A stretch of 64,000 nucleotides of DNA, from contig NZ_FOKB01000013.1 of NCBI RefSeq assembly GCF_900111895.1, positions 41,726-105,725 on the forward strand. Reading direction: 5' to 3'. The translations under genes were made by a program, and so were the position numbers. The stretch is from Pseudomonas simiae (lineage in GTDB: Bacteria > Pseudomonadota > Gammaproteobacteria > Pseudomonadales > Pseudomonadaceae). Shown piece by piece: positions 48,599 to 57,258 of this stretch (the stretch's first letter is position 1; each line of letters begins with the position of its first letter). The notes below the pieces were generated by a model. It saw only the letters and a list, made by a program, of their open reading frames with translations. It ran no database searches and had not been told where the DNA came from.

Positions 48599-49141
48599 AC
48601 GCTCGCGGCTTTTTAGGTTGTAGCCCAGCTTGCGCAGTACTCGGCGGGCGCCGCCCATGGCGAGCGGATCGACCTGGTAACCCCAAGCATCTTTGGCGAT
48701 CGCCAGAACGGCGCCGAGGTGCGTCAGGTCGTTGCCGGCAGTTTGTGGCTGAACGCCGCCGCCCTCGCGGCTCATTCGGAAGAGTGCAAAGTCGACCAGG
48801 CATTGGGTGGTGACGTCGATATCGTTCAGTTGGCCGATGTCCATCTTGCCGATGGCTTCAAGCGTGGCCTTCTTGGTTTTGCCCAACGGCCTGGCCTTTC
48901 CCACTTCCAACAGGTACTGGTCGATCATGTCTTTGACGGTGACGCCCTACCGGCTGGCCCGCTCGATCGCACCTGGCTGGTCCAGCTCCGATTCGCGCTT
49001 GCGCGTCCACGCCTGGGCAGCCTGTTTACGGGCGAAGGTCTGGCTCTCTTGGTAGACTTGCACTCCGTCGCGTTTGATGCGGATTTGAGCCGTGTAGCTC
49101 ACAGTCCCATCCGCCAGTTTTCTTGCCCTGATAGTTGCCAT
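48569..49141 (-). pseudogene. Tyrosine-recombinase (integrase) remnant
   Basis: Starting at 49141 (MATIRARKLADGTVSYTAQI) the frame gives the N-terminal arm-binding and SAM-like core-binding domains of a phage-type integrase. An in-frame TAG interrupts it at 48947-48949, after AIERASR; the same frame then continues GVTVKDMIDQYLLEVGKAR to VLRKLGYNLKSRER. There it runs into the 85-bp repeat and stops. The whole catalytic domain (R-H-R-Y) is missing, so the protein cannot be active. Confidence 0.8.
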
Positions 49142-49168
49142 TTTGAAAGTGGTACGCGTCAGTTTTGA

Positions 49169-49187
49169 GGTGGTACATCGTACCACC
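49169..49187. repeat. GGTGGTAC inverted repeat upstream of integrase
   Basis: GGTGGTAC-ATC-GTACCACC, a perfect 8-bp inverted repeat 28 bases upstream of the integrase start, with another GTGGTAC at about 49149. Probable recombinase or excisionase sites. Confidence 0.45.
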
Positions 49188-49474
49188 GAGCCTAAAAACG
49201 CCTGAAAACGCCCTAAAACTCGCCAAGAACACGTTGAGTAAAATGCTAGATAAACAGAGCTTTAGCCCAGCAGAATCAAGCCCCGCACTGTCTCGGCGCT
49301 TTAGCGTTGCACCTATGATGGATTGGGCGTAGCCCTCCTCGAACGCACCAGCCAACTGGGCTAACCCGCCGTAGTCTCTCTGCTTTGTAGCAATTTCTAA
49401 GCAATACGCGATTCCTGCCTGACAAAGATACTACCGGTACTATGCTTGTACTTTTCTTGAAAAGAGTCGACGCC
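49188..49474. other. Intergenic region right of integrase remnant
   Basis: No gene seen. A stretch on the minus strand (about 49300-49380) superficially resembles a tRNA D-arm but cannot be folded into a full cloverleaf. Confidence 0.4.
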
Positions 49475-49690
49475 ATGCCAGGTAATTATTCCCTGTCAGA
49501 TGTACTGGAGAGGATGTACACCAACCAGTTGGCCCTTGAGGCCGCCTTGATGGAGCTGACACTACATGTCGAACAGCAGGAGGAGTCAGACGTGGGGGAT
49601 AATATCCGCGGAGCACTGCAAACGATTGGTGAAAACGCTGGCCACATCAAACAGGGCCTAGCCAAGCTCAAGGGTTTGGGTGCCGGCTAA
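49475..49690 (+). CDS. Conserved small hypothetical protein
   Basis: 71 residues starting MPGNYSLSDVLERMYTNQLA. Predicted mostly helical with an acidic middle (EQQEESDVGDN). Similar short proteins occur in Pseudomonas accessory regions, but no function is known to me. It lies upstream of the helicase gene on the same strand. Confidence 0.55.
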   Translation: MPGNYSLSDVLERMYTNQLALEAALMELTLHVEQQEESDVGDNIRGALQTIGENAGHIKQGLAKLKGLGAG

Positions 49691-50026
49691 GCCACTTCTA
49701 TGTCCTTTCAGAATCGCAGCGGGCGAGCCAGGCGATGCTCAATATAAACTGGTATGACAGACTGCTTTCGGCCAAAAGCGGACGTTTGTTAGCAACCGCT
49801 GCCAACCCCGTGGAGCCTTTCGGAATGACGGTAATGAGTCACTATATAGGTAGCAAGCTCTTCATCTATTTCCGGGGTCACCTGCAGATGTTCAATTTTT
49901 AGGCCGAGCTCTCCCCAGAATCTTAGATATCTTTGAAAAACAGTTGATATCTCTCTGCTGCGCGTGTGGAGCTTCTGTGATAAACATTCTCGCAACTCGT
50001 CTTTCAACATATCAAGGACTGATCGC
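49691..50026. other. Intergenic region upstream of helicase gene
   Basis: About 340 bases holding the likely promoter of the helicase operon. A minus-strand frame (50010 to 49789, MLKDELRECLSQKLHTRSRE...) has plausible protein character but no clear ribosome site or family, and overlaps the helicase leader. I leave it as unresolved. Confidence 0.35.
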
Positions 50027-52609
50027 ATGGCCTTCAAGAAAATCGTACGGCCCACCCTATCTGTAAGTACGCCGGAGTCGATGCTCCACGATATCCGAAC
50101 AAAAAAAATAGAGGGGCCGTTAGCAAGGCAGGCTGATGTCTGGAGGGAATATGTTGATACTGCACTTGAGATGCCGGACGTCGCTATCCGCCTCCCGACC
50201 GGGAGTGGTAAAACTCTTGTAGGGATTGTATTGGGAGAGTGGCGTCGAAGGAAGTTTGACGAGAGGGTCGTATATCTATGCCCTACGAACCAGTTGGTGC
50301 ATCAGGTCGTAGAGCAGGCGCGAAATCAGTACGGTATTGACGTAGCGTCCTTCACCGGCGCTAAGTCGGAATATGCGCTTGATGAGCAGAACGCCTACCG
50401 CCGTAGGGAAAAAATCGCCGTTACTTCTTATAGTGCATTATTTAATACTCACCCGTACTTCGATAATCCGGATATTGTAATTCTTGATGACGCACACTCA
50501 ACGGAAAACTATATTGCCTCGATGTATTCTTTAGTAATCGATCGTCGTACGTACAAAGGCTTGTACGAGACTGTCGTTTCACTTTTGGAAGATAATATTC
50601 CTGAGGTGAATCTTGGCAAAGCAAGTGAGGCTGTGAGTTTGCACTCTCACTCCTGGATGGAAAAGCTACCATCTGCTAGTTTCATGAAAGTCAGAGAGCT
50701 ATTAACTCCTATCCTGGATGCTGGAACGAATAACACTCAACTTTATTTTCCATGGTCGTTAATTAGAGGGCACCTTCAAGCTTGCCATTTATATATATCT
50801 ACTGGGCAGATTCTTATTCGGCCATTGCTCCCCCCGATCCATACCCATGCTCCTTTTCACAACGCTAAGCAACGTATTTATATGTCTGCCACATTAGGTA
50901 ACGGCGGTGATCTTGAGCGGATAACTGGGCGTCCAAAAATTCACAGATTGAAGCCTGCCTCGATGACTGACGACCAAGGCATTGGACGGCGCCTTTTTGT
51001 ATTTCCGGAGGTCGCGCTCGATGAGCAGGAGACGGAGCAGCTGATTGAAAATGCACTGCAAATCTTTGGTCGCGCGTTATTTATTACACCAAGTGACAAA
51101 GATGCGAATGAGCGCAAAGAAAAGATTGAGGCACTCAAAACACATCATGTATTCAAGGCTATTGAAATCGAAGTTTCCAAGCGAGATTTCACCTCCAGGC
51201 CAAATGCAGCTGCAGTTATCGCCAACCGATATGATGGAATGGACTTTCCTCATGATGAGTGCCGCTTGTTGATATTGGAAGGTTTGCCCAAGGCCGCAAA
51301 CCTCCAAGAAAGGTTTCTACTCTCTAAAATGGGATGCAGCATTCTTTTGAATGATCGGATACAAACGCGGATTGTACAGGCTGTGGGCCGTTGCACACGG
51401 GCGAACAGCGACTACGCTGCAGTTATTGTAAAGGGAAATGAGTGGTTGGATTACTTGCTTACTCATGACAACACGCAATACCTAGACCCAGAAATCCAAG
51501 CAGAAATTGATTTCGGAGAGCGACAGTCAGATACGAATGCTGCTGATATTATTGAAAACCTAAAGATATTCATAAGCCAGTCAGCAGATTGGGTTGAAGC
51601 GAATAACGAAATTGTAGAGTTCAGGTCTGAAAAAATAAAAAAAACTCCGACAGAAATGGTTGAATTGGAGCTTTCGGTAATCCATGAGCTTAAGTATCTT
51701 CAAGCAATGTGGCGTGGAGATTACACGACGGCTTTCGACCACTGTCGTAATGTTCTGGCAATCATTATCAGTCCTAGCCTGAAAGGTTATAGAGCTTTAT
51801 GGAACTACTTGGCAGGGGCTGCTGTTACCTTAGCTCATCAAGCAGGGCAAATTGGTGAAGATGGAAGCAAAGAATTCTATGCTGAAGCTATGAAGTCCAC
51901 GATAGCAATTACTTGGCTTGTTGATCTTGCCAAAAGTGCAGGTGCAAATCTTATAAGCGCCTCCCCTCAAGACCCCAATCTTCCTTCAATGGTGGAAAAG
52001 ATTGAGGCGCACTTGCTTGGCCTTGGCGTCAAGAATAACAAAAAGTTTAATATGGAATACACCAGCATTGTTCAAGATTTAGCCTCTGCAGAGGCTAAAG
52101 TTTTTGAGCGTGGGCAGGTAAGTCTAGGGCATATGCTCGGCTTCGAAAGCGACAATAGCGAGCGCCGAGCGGCTCCAGACCCTTGGTGGCTAATCGATAA
52201 AAAGACATGCGTTGTCTTCGAGGATCACACCAATGCAACCGCTAACATTTTGTCAGTCGAAAAGGCGCGGCAGGCGTTCTGTCACGATAATTGGATTAGG
52301 GAAAATGTATCGGGACTAGAGTCCGGTGCAATTATAATCAAGGTACTTGTCACGCCTGTAACCAAAGTGGCTCCAGGTGGGAAAGAACATCTCAGAGATG
52401 TTTTTCATCTCACTCCTGACGAATTAAGGATATTCGCATCTAGTGCATTGGGCGCAATTAGAGAGATTCGGGGTAGCCTGCTACGAGAAGGTGATTTGGA
52501 TTGGCGGGCACGTGCGATGGCCTTGCTGGAGGGGCGAGGGTTAGCGCCTAGTACAATTCTTGAGTTTCTTCAACGGAAAATTGCGGGCGACGTATTGGCG
52601 GAAGAGTAG
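50027..52609 (+). CDS. SF2 DEAD/DEAH-type helicase, candidate defence protein
   Basis: 860 residues from the ATG at 50027, preceded by AAGGA. Helicase motifs: Walker A PTGSGKT (57-63), DDAH (154-157), SAT (287-289) and QAVGRCTR (451-458). The C-terminal ~300 residues are not helicase; around 718-760 the pattern DPWW...VVFEDHT...VEKARQAFCHDNW resembles a PD-(D/E)XK nuclease core in which ExK is replaced by EDH (inference). Low GC and codon use differ from the core genes. The membrane Mrr-like gene follows on the same strand after 141 bases. A helicase plus nuclease next to an integrase remnant and phage genes is the usual setting of anti-phage systems. Confidence 0.8.
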   Translation: MAFKKIVRPTLSVSTPESMLHDIRTKKIEGPLARQADVWREYVDTALEMPDVAIRLPTGSGKTLVGIVLGEWRRRKFDERVVYLCPTNQLVHQVVEQARNQYGIDVASFTGAKSEYALDEQNAYRRREKIAVTSYSALFNTHPYFDNPDIVILDDAHSTENYIASMYSLVIDRRTYKGLYETVVSLLEDNIPEVNLGKASEAVSLHSHSWMEKLPSASFMKVRELLTPILDAGTNNTQLYFPWSLIRGHLQACHLYISTGQILIRPLLPPIHTHAPFHNAKQRIYMSATLGNGGDLERITGRPKIHRLKPASMTDDQGIGRRLFVFPEVALDEQETEQLIENALQIFGRALFITPSDKDANERKEKIEALKTHHVFKAIEIEVSKRDFTSRPNAAAVIANRYDGMDFPHDECRLLILEGLPKAANLQERFLLSKMGCSILLNDRIQTRIVQAVGRCTRANSDYAAVIVKGNEWLDYLLTHDNTQYLDPEIQAEIDFGERQSDTNAADIIENLKIFISQSADWVEANNEIVEFRSEKIKKTPTEMVELELSVIHELKYLQAMWRGDYTTAFDHCRNVLAIIISPSLKGYRALWNYLAGAAVTLAHQAGQIGEDGSKEFYAEAMKSTIAITWLVDLAKSAGANLISASPQDPNLPSMVEKIEAHLLGLGVKNNKKFNMEYTSIVQDLASAEAKVFERGQVSLGHMLGFESDNSERRAAPDPWWLIDKKTCVVFEDHTNATANILSVEKARQAFCHDNWIRENVSGLESGAIIIKVLVTPVTKVAPGGKEHLRDVFHLTPDELRIFASSALGAIREIRGSLLREGDLDWRARAMALLEGRGLAPSTILEFLQRKIAGDVLAEE

Positions 52610-52750
52610 ACCAGATAGGCCGTATCGATTGCGGCCCCTCAAATGCTTTTCTCCGGAAGCTTCAGACGGAACACTGCAAATTTCCGATTTCACATGTGAT
52701 CAAGCGACATCTTTTGATCATAGAGGCCAACCAATCACTGGAGTCAATTT

Positions 52751-53689
52751 TTGAAAGCACTATTAAACTGGGCCCTTAAGAACGCATGGAATTTATTTGG
52801 TGCTCTAGGAGTGGTCGGGACATTTTACTTTTCATTAATGTATGTTCCTGATTACGTGAGTCAGATTGCAACTGGGAAAATCAATGTCATTCATGAGAGT
52901 TTAATGAGTGACATTCAGGAAGTAGCGTTTAATCAAAAATCGTTTTCCCTTAAGTATGTAGAGACACTTATTCATGGCAAGGAATTAAGCCAGGGCGTCT
53001 CTTACCCTTATACATCCGATCAACTACTTATACAGGTACAAGAGCGTTTTGTTGGGAATAAGTTCATTCCCTTAGAGAAGAGGGAGGAAATATTTAACGC
53101 GATTGATAAGGTCAGGTCTGAATTCACACCTATTAAGTCGAATGATAAAGCAGATTACGACTGGTCAAAAAATATTTCATGGCTGTTCTCAGCGCTTGGA
53201 GCTTTTATAGCTTTTATTGGCGCGATTAGTCTTGCTAAGAAGTTGAAATCAGATCAAGAGACAGAGCTGGATATAATAATGGGCGATATAGTCGCCAGTG
53301 AACGTGGCGGCTCAATGACATTTGCAGCGTTGGAGTTTGAGCGTATGGTGGGTGATATTCTTTCCGATATTGGAGTTTTAAAGCTAAACAATACTGAATC
53401 CTTCGATACTGGCTATGACTTTTTAGTGGCGAGCAAAAGTAAAGAGTTTATTGTTGAGGTAAAGAAATACCGAAAAATGCTTGGTTTAAGCACCGCGCGA
53501 GACTTTCTAAATAAAGTTGCCGCATCCGGTAGAGGGGGGGTGTTAATCGTATCTTCCGGGGCTACCCAGAGAGCAAAAGAATTATTTGCCGAGCATAATA
53601 AATTAACAGACGAACAAAAAGTTTTTCTAGTTGTCGGTGATTCAAAAGAATCGATAAAAAAGCAACTCACCGCTTTGTTTGAGATTTAG
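52751..53689 (+). CDS. Membrane-anchored Mrr-like restriction endonuclease
   Basis: 312 residues from a TTG start with GGAG eight bases upstream. Two membrane segments (about 13-31 and 143-162) flank a ~110-residue loop, probably periplasmic. The cytoplasmic C-terminus is a PD-(D/E)XK Mrr_cat domain: Glu195 in LEFERMV, Asp223 in TGYDFLV and Glu236-x-Lys238 in FIVEVKKY, followed by GGVLIVSSGATQRAKELF. Mrr domains cut DNA. Membrane tethering suggests action on incoming DNA at the envelope, or sensing at the membrane. It is the second gene of the helicase unit. Confidence 0.78.
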   Translation: MKALLNWALKNAWNLFGALGVVGTFYFSLMYVPDYVSQIATGKINVIHESLMSDIQEVAFNQKSFSLKYVETLIHGKELSQGVSYPYTSDQLLIQVQERFVGNKFIPLEKREEIFNAIDKVRSEFTPIKSNDKADYDWSKNISWLFSALGAFIAFIGAISLAKKLKSDQETELDIIMGDIVASERGGSMTFAALEFERMVGDILSDIGVLKLNNTESFDTGYDFLVASKSKEFIVEVKKYRKMLGLSTARDFLNKVAASGRGGVLIVSSGATQRAKELFAEHNKLTDEQKVFLVVGDSKESIKKQLTALFEI

Positions 53690-53775
53690 CCCTCGAACAA
53701 TGCATGTAGTTCTTTATAATTGCGCCTCTGACTCTTTGGTAAGTTGGAATGGTAGCTTTTGGCCGAAAGCCGCCG

Positions 53776-55053
53776 CTACCTACAGGCGACAGACCAGAGC
53801 TGATCAAGCTTCGTCGTATAACTTTGGCTCATCATATCGCGGCGCATGCCCCAATCAGGATCTGCAGGCACACAAGCCGAGCGCAGCGTTCCCCTACCCC
53901 ATCGCGCATTGATCTGGTCCATGACTGTCATCACTCGAGTCGCCTCAGCAGGCTGTGATATAGCGAACAAATCGTCGGTGTATTCACCAGGCTGGCATAG
54001 ATTGAGCAATATCACCTCAGCTTTGCTGTATTTAAAGCCCGGTCGAAATATCCGATCAAGCGCTCCTACCGCTGCTTGAGTAAGCAGCCGCACATCATCA
54101 GTGGGGTACGGCATATCCACCACAACCCCGTTGGTATACTTCGCCTCATCTGGGTTGAACATGCCAGTGCGGATGCACACCCGCACCTTCTTGCACAGCG
54201 AGCCCTGAGCGCGGAGCTTCTCAGACGCGCGCATCATGTAGGTGGCCACCGCCTCCTTGATGGGCGACAGCTCGGTCAGCCGCGTGCCGAACATGCGGCT
54301 GCAGCAGATCTCCTGCTTTGGCGGATCTGGCTCATCCAGCTCCAGGCAAGGCGTGCCGCCCAACTCCCTGGCGGTCTTCTCGATCACAACGCTGAACTTC
54401 TTACGGAGCGTCCACGGATCGGCCTTAGCCAGATCCATAGCCGACTTGATACCCATGGCATCAAGATGGAGTTTCATCTTGCGACCGACACCCCACACCT
54501 CCGCCACGTCAGTATTGCGTAGCACCCAGTCACGCTTAACCGAATCGGTGATGTTGACCACTCCACCAGTTTGGGCCTGCAGACGCTTCGCGGTGTGGTT
54601 TGCCAGCTTCGCCAGAGTCTTTGTGTGAGCGATACCAACGCCGACAGGGATACCCGTGCAGCGAAGCACCTGAGCGCGAATCTGTCGGCCTAATACATCC
54701 AGCTCACCGATACCAGTCAGGTCGGCGAACGCCTCGTCGATGCTGTACACCTCCACTGCCGGCACCATCGCCTCGATCAGGCTCATCACGCGCTCGCTCA
54801 TGTCGCCGTAAAGTGCATAGTTGGAGGAGAACGGGACGATGCCGTGCTGCTTGAGCTTATGCTTGATCTGGAAATACGGCTCGCCCATCTTGATAAAGGG
54901 TTTGGCGTCGTAGCTCCGGGCGATAACACAGCCGTCGTTATTGCTCAGTACCACGATGGGCACCTTCGCCAGGTCGGGCCGGAATACCCGCTCGCAACTG
55001 GCATAGAAGCTGTTGCAGTCGATCAGGGAAAAGGTTGGCTGCTGCTTAGACAT
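53776..55053 (-). CDS. umuC: Error-prone DNA polymerase V catalytic subunit
   Basis: Y-family translesion polymerase, 425 residues. Catalytic motifs: LIDCNSFYASCERVF (metal aspartate) and YSIDEAFADLTGI (Asp-Glu pair). The C-terminal UmuC domain is complete. The start overlaps umuD by eight bases. Homologues called RulB are often found on Pseudomonas plasmids and mobile elements. Confidence 0.95.
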   Translation of the reverse strand: MSKQQPTFSLIDCNSFYASCERVFRPDLAKVPIVVLSNNDGCVIARSYDAKPFIKMGEPYFQIKHKLKQHGIVPFSSNYALYGDMSERVMSLIEAMVPAVEVYSIDEAFADLTGIGELDVLGRQIRAQVLRCTGIPVGVGIAHTKTLAKLANHTAKRLQAQTGGVVNITDSVKRDWVLRNTDVAEVWGVGRKMKLHLDAMGIKSAMDLAKADPWTLRKKFSVVIEKTARELGGTPCLELDEPDPPKQEICCSRMFGTRLTELSPIKEAVATYMMRASEKLRAQGSLCKKVRVCIRTGMFNPDEAKYTNGVVVDMPYPTDDVRLLTQAAVGALDRIFRPGFKYSKAEVILLNLCQPGEYTDDLFAISQPAEATRVMTVMDQINARWGRGTLRSACVPADPDWGMRRDMMSQSYTTKLDQLWSVACR

Positions 55054-55471
55054 GGCTGCGCACGGTGCTGGTGATCACGCCCCAGATCGACAGTTCGTCG
55101 CCTTCGAGAACGTAGCGTGCCGGGAATTTGGGGTTTTCGGAAAGCAGGACCACCTCCCGGCCGCGCTTGCATAGGCGCTTGCACACAGGCTCGTTGTTGA
55201 GCAGCGCCACAACCACGTGCCCATGGATCGGCTCGATGGCACGATCCACCACGGCCAAGTCACCATCGAAGATCCCGACGCCTTGCATGCTCTCACCGGT
55301 GATTGCCACCAGGTACACGTGGGGCGCACGGATATTCAGGACCTCATCCAATGAGATGTGCTGCTCGATATGGTCCGCTGCCGGCGACGGAAAACCGGCC
55401 GGAACCTGGAACGAGCACAACGGCAACTTCGCGCCGACCTCAGCGATGGGACCTAGAATGGTGAAGCTCAT
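55046..55471 (-). CDS. umuD: UmuD/LexA-type autoprotease
   Basis: 141 residues. S24 peptidase with the catalytic serine in GESMQGVGIFDGD and lysine in NNEPVCKRL. The expected self-cleavage site is an Ala-Gly bond in QVPAGFPSPA at about residues 25-26. Its cleaved form would join UmuC as Pol V. A LexA box is 21 bases upstream of the start. Confidence 0.93.
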   Translation of the reverse strand: MSFTILGPIAEVGAKLPLCSFQVPAGFPSPAADHIEQHISLDEVLNIRAPHVYLVAITGESMQGVGIFDGDLAVVDRAIEPIHGHVVVALLNNEPVCKRLCKRGREVVLLSENPKFPARYVLEGDELSIWGVITSTVRSHV

Positions 55472-55491
55472 GATGCGGCCTTTTACAATTA

Positions 55492-55507
55492 CTGTATGTA
55501 TGTACAG
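55492..55507. promoter_or_regulatory. LexA-type SOS box between umuDC and SRAP gene
   Basis: CTGTATGTATGTACAG, a strong match to the CTGTATATATATACAG consensus, 21 bases upstream of umuD and 66 bases upstream of the divergent SRAP gene. It could control both directions. Confidence 0.85.
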
Positions 55508-55572
55508 TTAACTTTGTAAGATGCTTGCGGTCAATTTTTCTGTAGGGGATTTCGACAAGCGGAGAGGTGAGT

Positions 55573-56322
55573 ATGTGTGGGCGATTCGTGCAATACGAAG
55601 GGATGGCGATCTTCATTGAAGAGCTGAGCCCGCAGATAGAGCTGTTCAGCGGGTATGACGCTCAGCCTATTGATCGCTACAACGTAGCACCGTCGACGCG
55701 GGTGCAAGTTCTACACACGTTAGAGGATGGGCTGCATATCGATGCAGTGAAATGGGGATGGGCGCCGTTCTGGGCGAAGGGAAAACGTCCGGATCCGATT
55801 AACGCTAGGGTCGAGACAGTCACCACGGGGAAGTTCTTCAAACAGCTCTGGCCGAATGGCCGGGCCATTGTGCCCAGTGAAGGCTGGTATGAATGGGTCA
55901 AGGACCCAGATGACCCCAAGAAGAAGCAGCCCTACTTCATCCGGCTGAAGAGCCGGCGTCCTATGTTCTTCGGAGCGCTTGCCCAGGTCAATCCAGGACT
56001 GGAGCCTCATGAGGGCGATGGTTTTGTCATTATCACCGCCGCAAGCGATCAGGGCATGGTCGATATCCATGATCGGCGCCCCTTGGTGCTGACGCCAGAG
56101 CATGCCAACGAGTGGCTTGATCCCGGCATAACCCCATCGCGAGCGGAGGAAATTGCAAAGGAATTGTGCCAACGCACGGAAGAGTTTGAATGGTATCCCG
56201 TAGGCAAGGCCGTAGGGAATGTAAGAAATCAGGGGCCTGAACTGATTGAGCCTGATAGATCAGCTCAGATACCACATCACGAAGGCGACTGCGGATATCC
56301 ACACCAGGGTAAGCAGAAATGA
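55573..56322 (+). CDS. SOS-response-associated peptidase (SRAP/HMCES, YedK-like)
   Basis: 249 residues from the ATG at 55573; Met removal exposes the catalytic Cys2 (MCGRF), which forms the covalent bond with abasic sites in single-stranded DNA. Other active-site regions: YNVAPST, NARVET and SEGWYEW, with a histidine in DIHDRRP. It protects abasic sites during replication. Divergent from umuDC over a shared LexA box, consistent with SOS control. A GTG six bases earlier would hide Cys2 and is rejected. Confidence 0.93.
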   Translation: MCGRFVQYEGMAIFIEELSPQIELFSGYDAQPIDRYNVAPSTRVQVLHTLEDGLHIDAVKWGWAPFWAKGKRPDPINARVETVTTGKFFKQLWPNGRAIVPSEGWYEWVKDPDDPKKKQPYFIRLKSRRPMFFGALAQVNPGLEPHEGDGFVIITAASDQGMVDIHDRRPLVLTPEHANEWLDPGITPSRAEEIAKELCQRTEEFEWYPVGKAVGNVRNQGPELIEPDRSAQIPHHEGDCGYPHQGKQK

Positions 56323-56346
56323 AAGACCCGCGAGTTGCTTATCCAT
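56260..56346 (-). CDS. Possible 28-residue membrane peptide
   Basis: ATG at 56344-56346 gives MDKQLAGLSFLLTLVWISAV followed by AFVMWYLS, a single hydrophobic helix. It is antisense to the 3' end of the SRAP gene and 100 bases downstream of the methylase on the same strand. The ribosome site is weak. Small membrane proteins in lysis or toxin roles look like this, but chance is not excluded. Confidence 0.25.
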   Translation of the reverse strand: MDKQLAGLSFLLTLVWISAVAFVMWYLS

Positions 56347-56445
56347 CTGCTACCCAATGTGAGGTTAAAAGACTGCAATACGAGCTACAGGGGCAACTTT
56401 AGTTCAGTGAGGGCAACGCGCCACCGTTCATAACGGCGGTACCTG

Positions 56446-57240
56446 TCAGAACAGCCCACCCAACGCTGCCGGCTCCCAATTCATGATTACCAACTCACCG
56501 CTGATCTCGGCTTTGCCTTGGCGCTGGTTAGCTGTGCTGTATCGAATATCTACCGTCTCGAAGTGAAAGCCTTCAAACACGCGACGGATATCCGGGTGGT
56601 CGTTGATGCTGACCATCACCTTTCCTTTACACCGTCGCATGAAGTCGGCCATGCGCTCGTAGTTTTCAAAGGGGAAATCCACACCATAACCCGCCGTCTG
56701 CCAGTAAGGCGGATCCATGTAGTGGAAAGTGTGTGCACGGTCATAGCGCTCAGCGCAGTCCAGCCACGGCAGGTTCTCCACATAGGTGCCGGACAACCGC
56801 TGCCAAGCTGCAGAAAGGTTCTCCTCGATCCGCAGCAGGTTGATGGCCGGGCCTGTGGTCGCGGTACCAAACGTCTGCCCAGTGACTTTGCCAGCAAAAG
56901 CATGGTGCTGCAGATAGAAAAACCGGGCGGCGCGCTGGATGTCGGTGAGGGTTTCAGGGCGGGTCATCTTCTGCCACTCGAATACCTGGCGGGAGCTGAG
57001 CGCCCATTTGAACTGGCGCACGAACTCCTCCAGATGGTTTTGCACGACGCGGTATAGCGTCACCAGGTCGCCGTTGATGTCGTTGAGGACTTCAACCGGT
57101 GCAGCCTGGGGACGCATGAAATAAAGCGCGGCGCCGCCGGCAAAGACTTCGACGTAGCATTCGTGGGGTGGGAAGAGCGGAATAAGGCGGTCGGCCAGAC
57201 GGCGTTTGCCGCCCATCCAAGGGATGATGGGTGTGGACAT
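56446..57240 (-). CDS. Dam-like DNA N6-adenine methyltransferase
   Basis: 264 residues. MethyltransfD12 family: SAM motif PWMGGKRRLADRLI at the N-terminus, VEVFAGGAALYF, and catalytic MDPPYWQ. The target is likely GATC or a similar short site. It is preceded 19 bases upstream by a LexA-type box and lies downstream of the tail-lysis genes, so it belongs to the phage-like block. No partner endonuclease is adjacent, so it is an orphan methylase. Confidence 0.9.
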   Translation of the reverse strand: MSTPIIPWMGGKRRLADRLIPLFPPHECYVEVFAGGAALYFMRPQAAPVEVLNDINGDLVTLYRVVQNHLEEFVRQFKWALSSRQVFEWQKMTRPETLTDIQRAARFFYLQHHAFAGKVTGQTFGTATTGPAINLLRIEENLSAAWQRLSGTYVENLPWLDCAERYDRAHTFHYMDPPYWQTAGYGVDFPFENYERMADFMRRCKGKVMVSINDHPDIRRVFEGFHFETVDIRYSTANQRQGKAEISGELVIMNWEPAALGGLF

Positions 57241-57258
57241 GTATAAGCAAGACCTTTG

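Noticed and set aside
45728..49330. ATGATGGATT shared near 45740 and 49315 as an attachment-site core
   Set aside because: Only about ten bases match with weak flanks; the 85-bp repeat and GTACCAC motifs are better-supported boundaries.
49300..49385. tRNA-like stretch on the minus strand (GGGTTAGCCCAGTTGGCTGG, then TTCGAGG)
   Set aside because: It cannot be folded into acceptor, anticodon and T arms of proper length and no CCA or T-loop consensus follows; treated as chance.
49789..50010. Minus-strand 73-codon frame upstream of the helicase
   Set aside because: No clear ribosome site or recognisable family, and it overlaps the helicase leader. Left unresolved, not annotated as a gene.
56319..56402. 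27-codon plus-strand frame overlapping the SRAP stop (ATGA)
   Set aside because: Very short, no family resemblance, no downstream partner; the overlap alone is not enough.
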